DNA from: Lachnospiraceae bacterium UBA4292
GTDB taxonomy: Bacteria; Bacillota; Clostridia; Lachnospirales; Lachnospiraceae
Assembly: GCA_002395865.1 (NCBI GenBank)
Contig: DGVE01000015.1
Coordinates: 1-9,253 of the forward strand
Direction: 5' to 3'
Length of the DNA stretch: 9,253 bases
Shown here: one piece after another, positions 8,023-9,253 of the stretch
Numbering within the stretch: the stretch's first letter is position 1
How the letters are laid out: every line of letters begins with the position of its first letter
The notes under the pieces: generated by a model
Seen by the model: only the letters and a program-made list of their open reading frames with translations
Told to the model about the DNA's origin: nothing
Database searches by the model: none
Made by a program: the position numbers and the translations under genes

Positions 8023-8051
8023 TTGAAAAAATTAAGATTATCTGCTATTCT
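8023..8051 (+). promoter_or_regulatory. Promoter for the ecfA1-ecfA2 unit
   Basis: TTGAAA (8023-8028), a 17-base spacer and TATTCT (8046-8051), with TG one base before the -10 (8043-8044), form a good extended -10 sigma-A type promoter. Transcription should begin near 8058, leaving about 40 bases before the ecfA1 ATG. No clear terminator separates it from the lipoprotein genes, so some readthrough from upstream is possible. Confidence 0.65.
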
Positions 8052-8099
8052 ATGTCGGAATATATCGCGTAAACACAGTCATGAAGGCACGGTGAGGCT

Positions 8100-8951
8100 A
8101 TGGAGTATATAAGGACCGAACAACTGAAGAAAAAGTTCAGACGCTTCGATGAAAACGGCGAGGAGGCCGGCTCCACCTACGCGCTCACGGGTGTAGATAT
8201 GACAGTGGAGGCGGGCAGCTTCGTGGCGATACTGGGCAGGAACGGCTCGGGCAAATCCACGCTTGCGAAGCATTTCAATGCCCTGCTCACGCCAAGTGAG
8301 GGGTCCGTATACATCGAGGGACTGGACACGAAGGACGATAAAAATGTCCGCGCCATCCGCTCGGGTACGGGCATGGTGTTTCAGAACCCAGACAACCAGA
8401 TGGTATCCTCCATCATCGAGGAGGATGTCGCCTTCGGACCCGAGAACTTAGGCGTCGAGTCGAGGGAGATCGCAAGGCGAATCGACGAGAGCTTAAAGCG
8501 CGTGAACATGAGCGCGTACATCCATCACGCTCCCAACCGCCTCTCGGGTGGACAGAAGCAGAGGATAGCCATCGCGGGAGTGCTCGCGATGAGGCCGAAG
8601 TGCATAATACTCGATGAGGCCACATCCATGCTCGACCCGCAGGGACGCGCCGACATAATGGATACTGTCAGGGAGCTGAACGCGGCCGGTATCACCATGA
8701 TCATGATAACTCATTTCATGGAGGAGGCCGCGCACGCGGACAAGGTATTCGTCATGGACGGAGGGCGCGTGATAATGAGCGGCACACCGCGCGAGATATT
8801 TGCAAGGCGCGATGAGGTTATGGCTGCGGGACTGAGGCTCCCCATGGTGAGTGAGCTGGCCTGCAGGCTTAAGGAAGAAGGAATCGATATAGAGCTGCCG
8901 ATCCTTACCGAGGAGGAGCTGACGGCGGCTGTTTTACAGGCGGTGGATTAA
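8100..8951 (+). CDS. ecfA1: Energy-coupling factor transporter ATPase EcfA1
   Basis: This 283-residue ATPase is one half of the heterodimeric motor that, with EcfA2 and the membrane protein EcfT, powers interchangeable substrate-binding EcfS subunits for vitamin or metal uptake. It shows Walker A GRNGSGKST (46-54), the Q-loop FQNPDNQMVSS (94-104), which is characteristic of CbiO/EcfA1 proteins, the signature LSGGQKQR (148-155), Walker B CIILDE (168-173), the D-loop TSMLDP and the switch His205. The C-terminal 70 residues are the usual EcfA extension. Length is normal. The ATG is preceded by GGTGAGG (8091-8097) at a rather short distance, but the start MEYIRTEQLKKKF fits the family. The next gene begins immediately after its stop and encodes EcfA2, which confirms the pairing. 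Confidence 0.95.
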   Translation: MEYIRTEQLKKKFRRFDENGEEAGSTYALTGVDMTVEAGSFVAILGRNGSGKSTLAKHFNALLTPSEGSVYIEGLDTKDDKNVRAIRSGTGMVFQNPDNQMVSSIIEEDVAFGPENLGVESREIARRIDESLKRVNMSAYIHHAPNRLSGGQKQRIAIAGVLAMRPKCIILDEATSMLDPQGRADIMDTVRELNAAGITMIMITHFMEEAAHADKVFVMDGGRVIMSGTPREIFARRDEVMAAGLRLPMVSELACRLKEEGIDIELPILTEEELTAAVLQAVD

Positions 8952-9253
8952 TTGACACAGATAGAGCTTAAGGGAATAGATTATACATATTCACCCGACA
9001 CCCCCTACAGAGTGGACGCGTTAAAGAACGTCTCACTGAAGATAGAGGAGGGTGAGTTTGTTGCGCTCTTAGGTCATACCGGGTCCGGTAAATCCACGCT
9101 GCTTCAGGTCATCTGCGGCCTGATAAAGCCGTCTGCGGGAGAAGTGCTGCTGGACGGTGAGGATATAAATGCAAAGAAGTACGATGCGAAGAAGCTCAGG
9201 AGCAAGGTGGGCTTAGTGTTTCAGTACCCCGAGTACCAGCTCTTCGAGGAGAC
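8952..9253 (+). CDS. ecfA2: Energy-coupling factor transporter ATPase EcfA2, N-terminal part (3' end outside window)
   Basis: One hundred codons are visible, beginning at a TTG (8952-8954) that directly abuts the TAA of ecfA1. The start is chosen because the translation IELKGIDYTYSPDTPYRVDA matches the conserved EcfA2 N-terminus and no ATG or GTG lies nearby upstream. GGTGG (8942-8946), 5 bases upstream, can serve as ribosome binding site. The zero-base junction implies translational coupling, giving matched amounts of the two ATPases. Walker A GHTGSGKST (41-49) and the Q-loop FQYPEYQLFEE (90-100), typical of EcfA2, are present. The signature, Walker B and switch His lie beyond the window. 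EcfT is usually encoded next. Confidence 0.93.
   Translation, partial: MTQIELKGIDYTYSPDTPYRVDALKNVSLKIEEGEFVALLGHTGSGKSTLLQVICGLIKPSAGEVLLDGEDINAKKYDAKKLRSKVGLVFQYPEYQLFEE

Overview
The window reads as a stretch of a Gram-positive, Firmicutes-type chromosome, most likely a Clostridia or Lachnospiraceae-like gut or rumen bacterium. This is inferred from the strong purine-rich Shine-Dalgarno sites, the frequent ATA (Ile) and AGA/AGG (Arg) codons in moderately GC-rich DNA, the lipobox lipoproteins, a C-terminal DUF6273-like domain and an adjacent ecfA1-ecfA2 pair. No rRNA, tRNA or marker gene fixes the species. All recognisable genes lie on the + strand.

Layout: (1) 1-224 is the 3' end of an ABC ATPase gene, closed by a UUCG-loop terminator. 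(2) 276-3715 is a self-contained unit. It has a strong promoter (TTGACA-N17-TATAAC) with an inverted repeat over its -10 box, a 5' leader that can fold, then an ABC ATPase (373-1071) and a large FtsX/MacB-type permease (1073-3715) separated by one base, and a terminator. (3) 3766-7984 is a pair of tandem, diverged paralogous lipoprotein genes. Each has a lipobox, a large extracytoplasmic N-terminal region of unrecognised family and a C-terminal DUF6273-like domain. (4) 8023-9253 is a separate promoter followed by ecfA1 and the start of ecfA2, the two ATPases of an energy-coupling-factor vitamin/metal importer. EcfT and the rest of EcfA2 lie beyond the window.

The most notable observation is in the first lipoprotein gene. 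It ends at an in-frame TAG (5796-5798), but the same frame stays open for 39 more codons to a TAA at 5918. Those codons encode the missing last strands of the DUF6273-like domain, aligning without gaps to the paralog's C-terminus (14 of 29 identical, mostly synonymous differences in the best-conserved block). The extended frame ends 8 bases before the next gene, as expected in an operon. This is either a recent nonsense mutation, a readthrough site or a sequencing error.

The units seem functionally independent: two export-type ABC systems, a pair of surface lipoproteins of unknown function, and the general ECF uptake motor. Nothing in the sequence directly ties the lipoproteins to either transporter.
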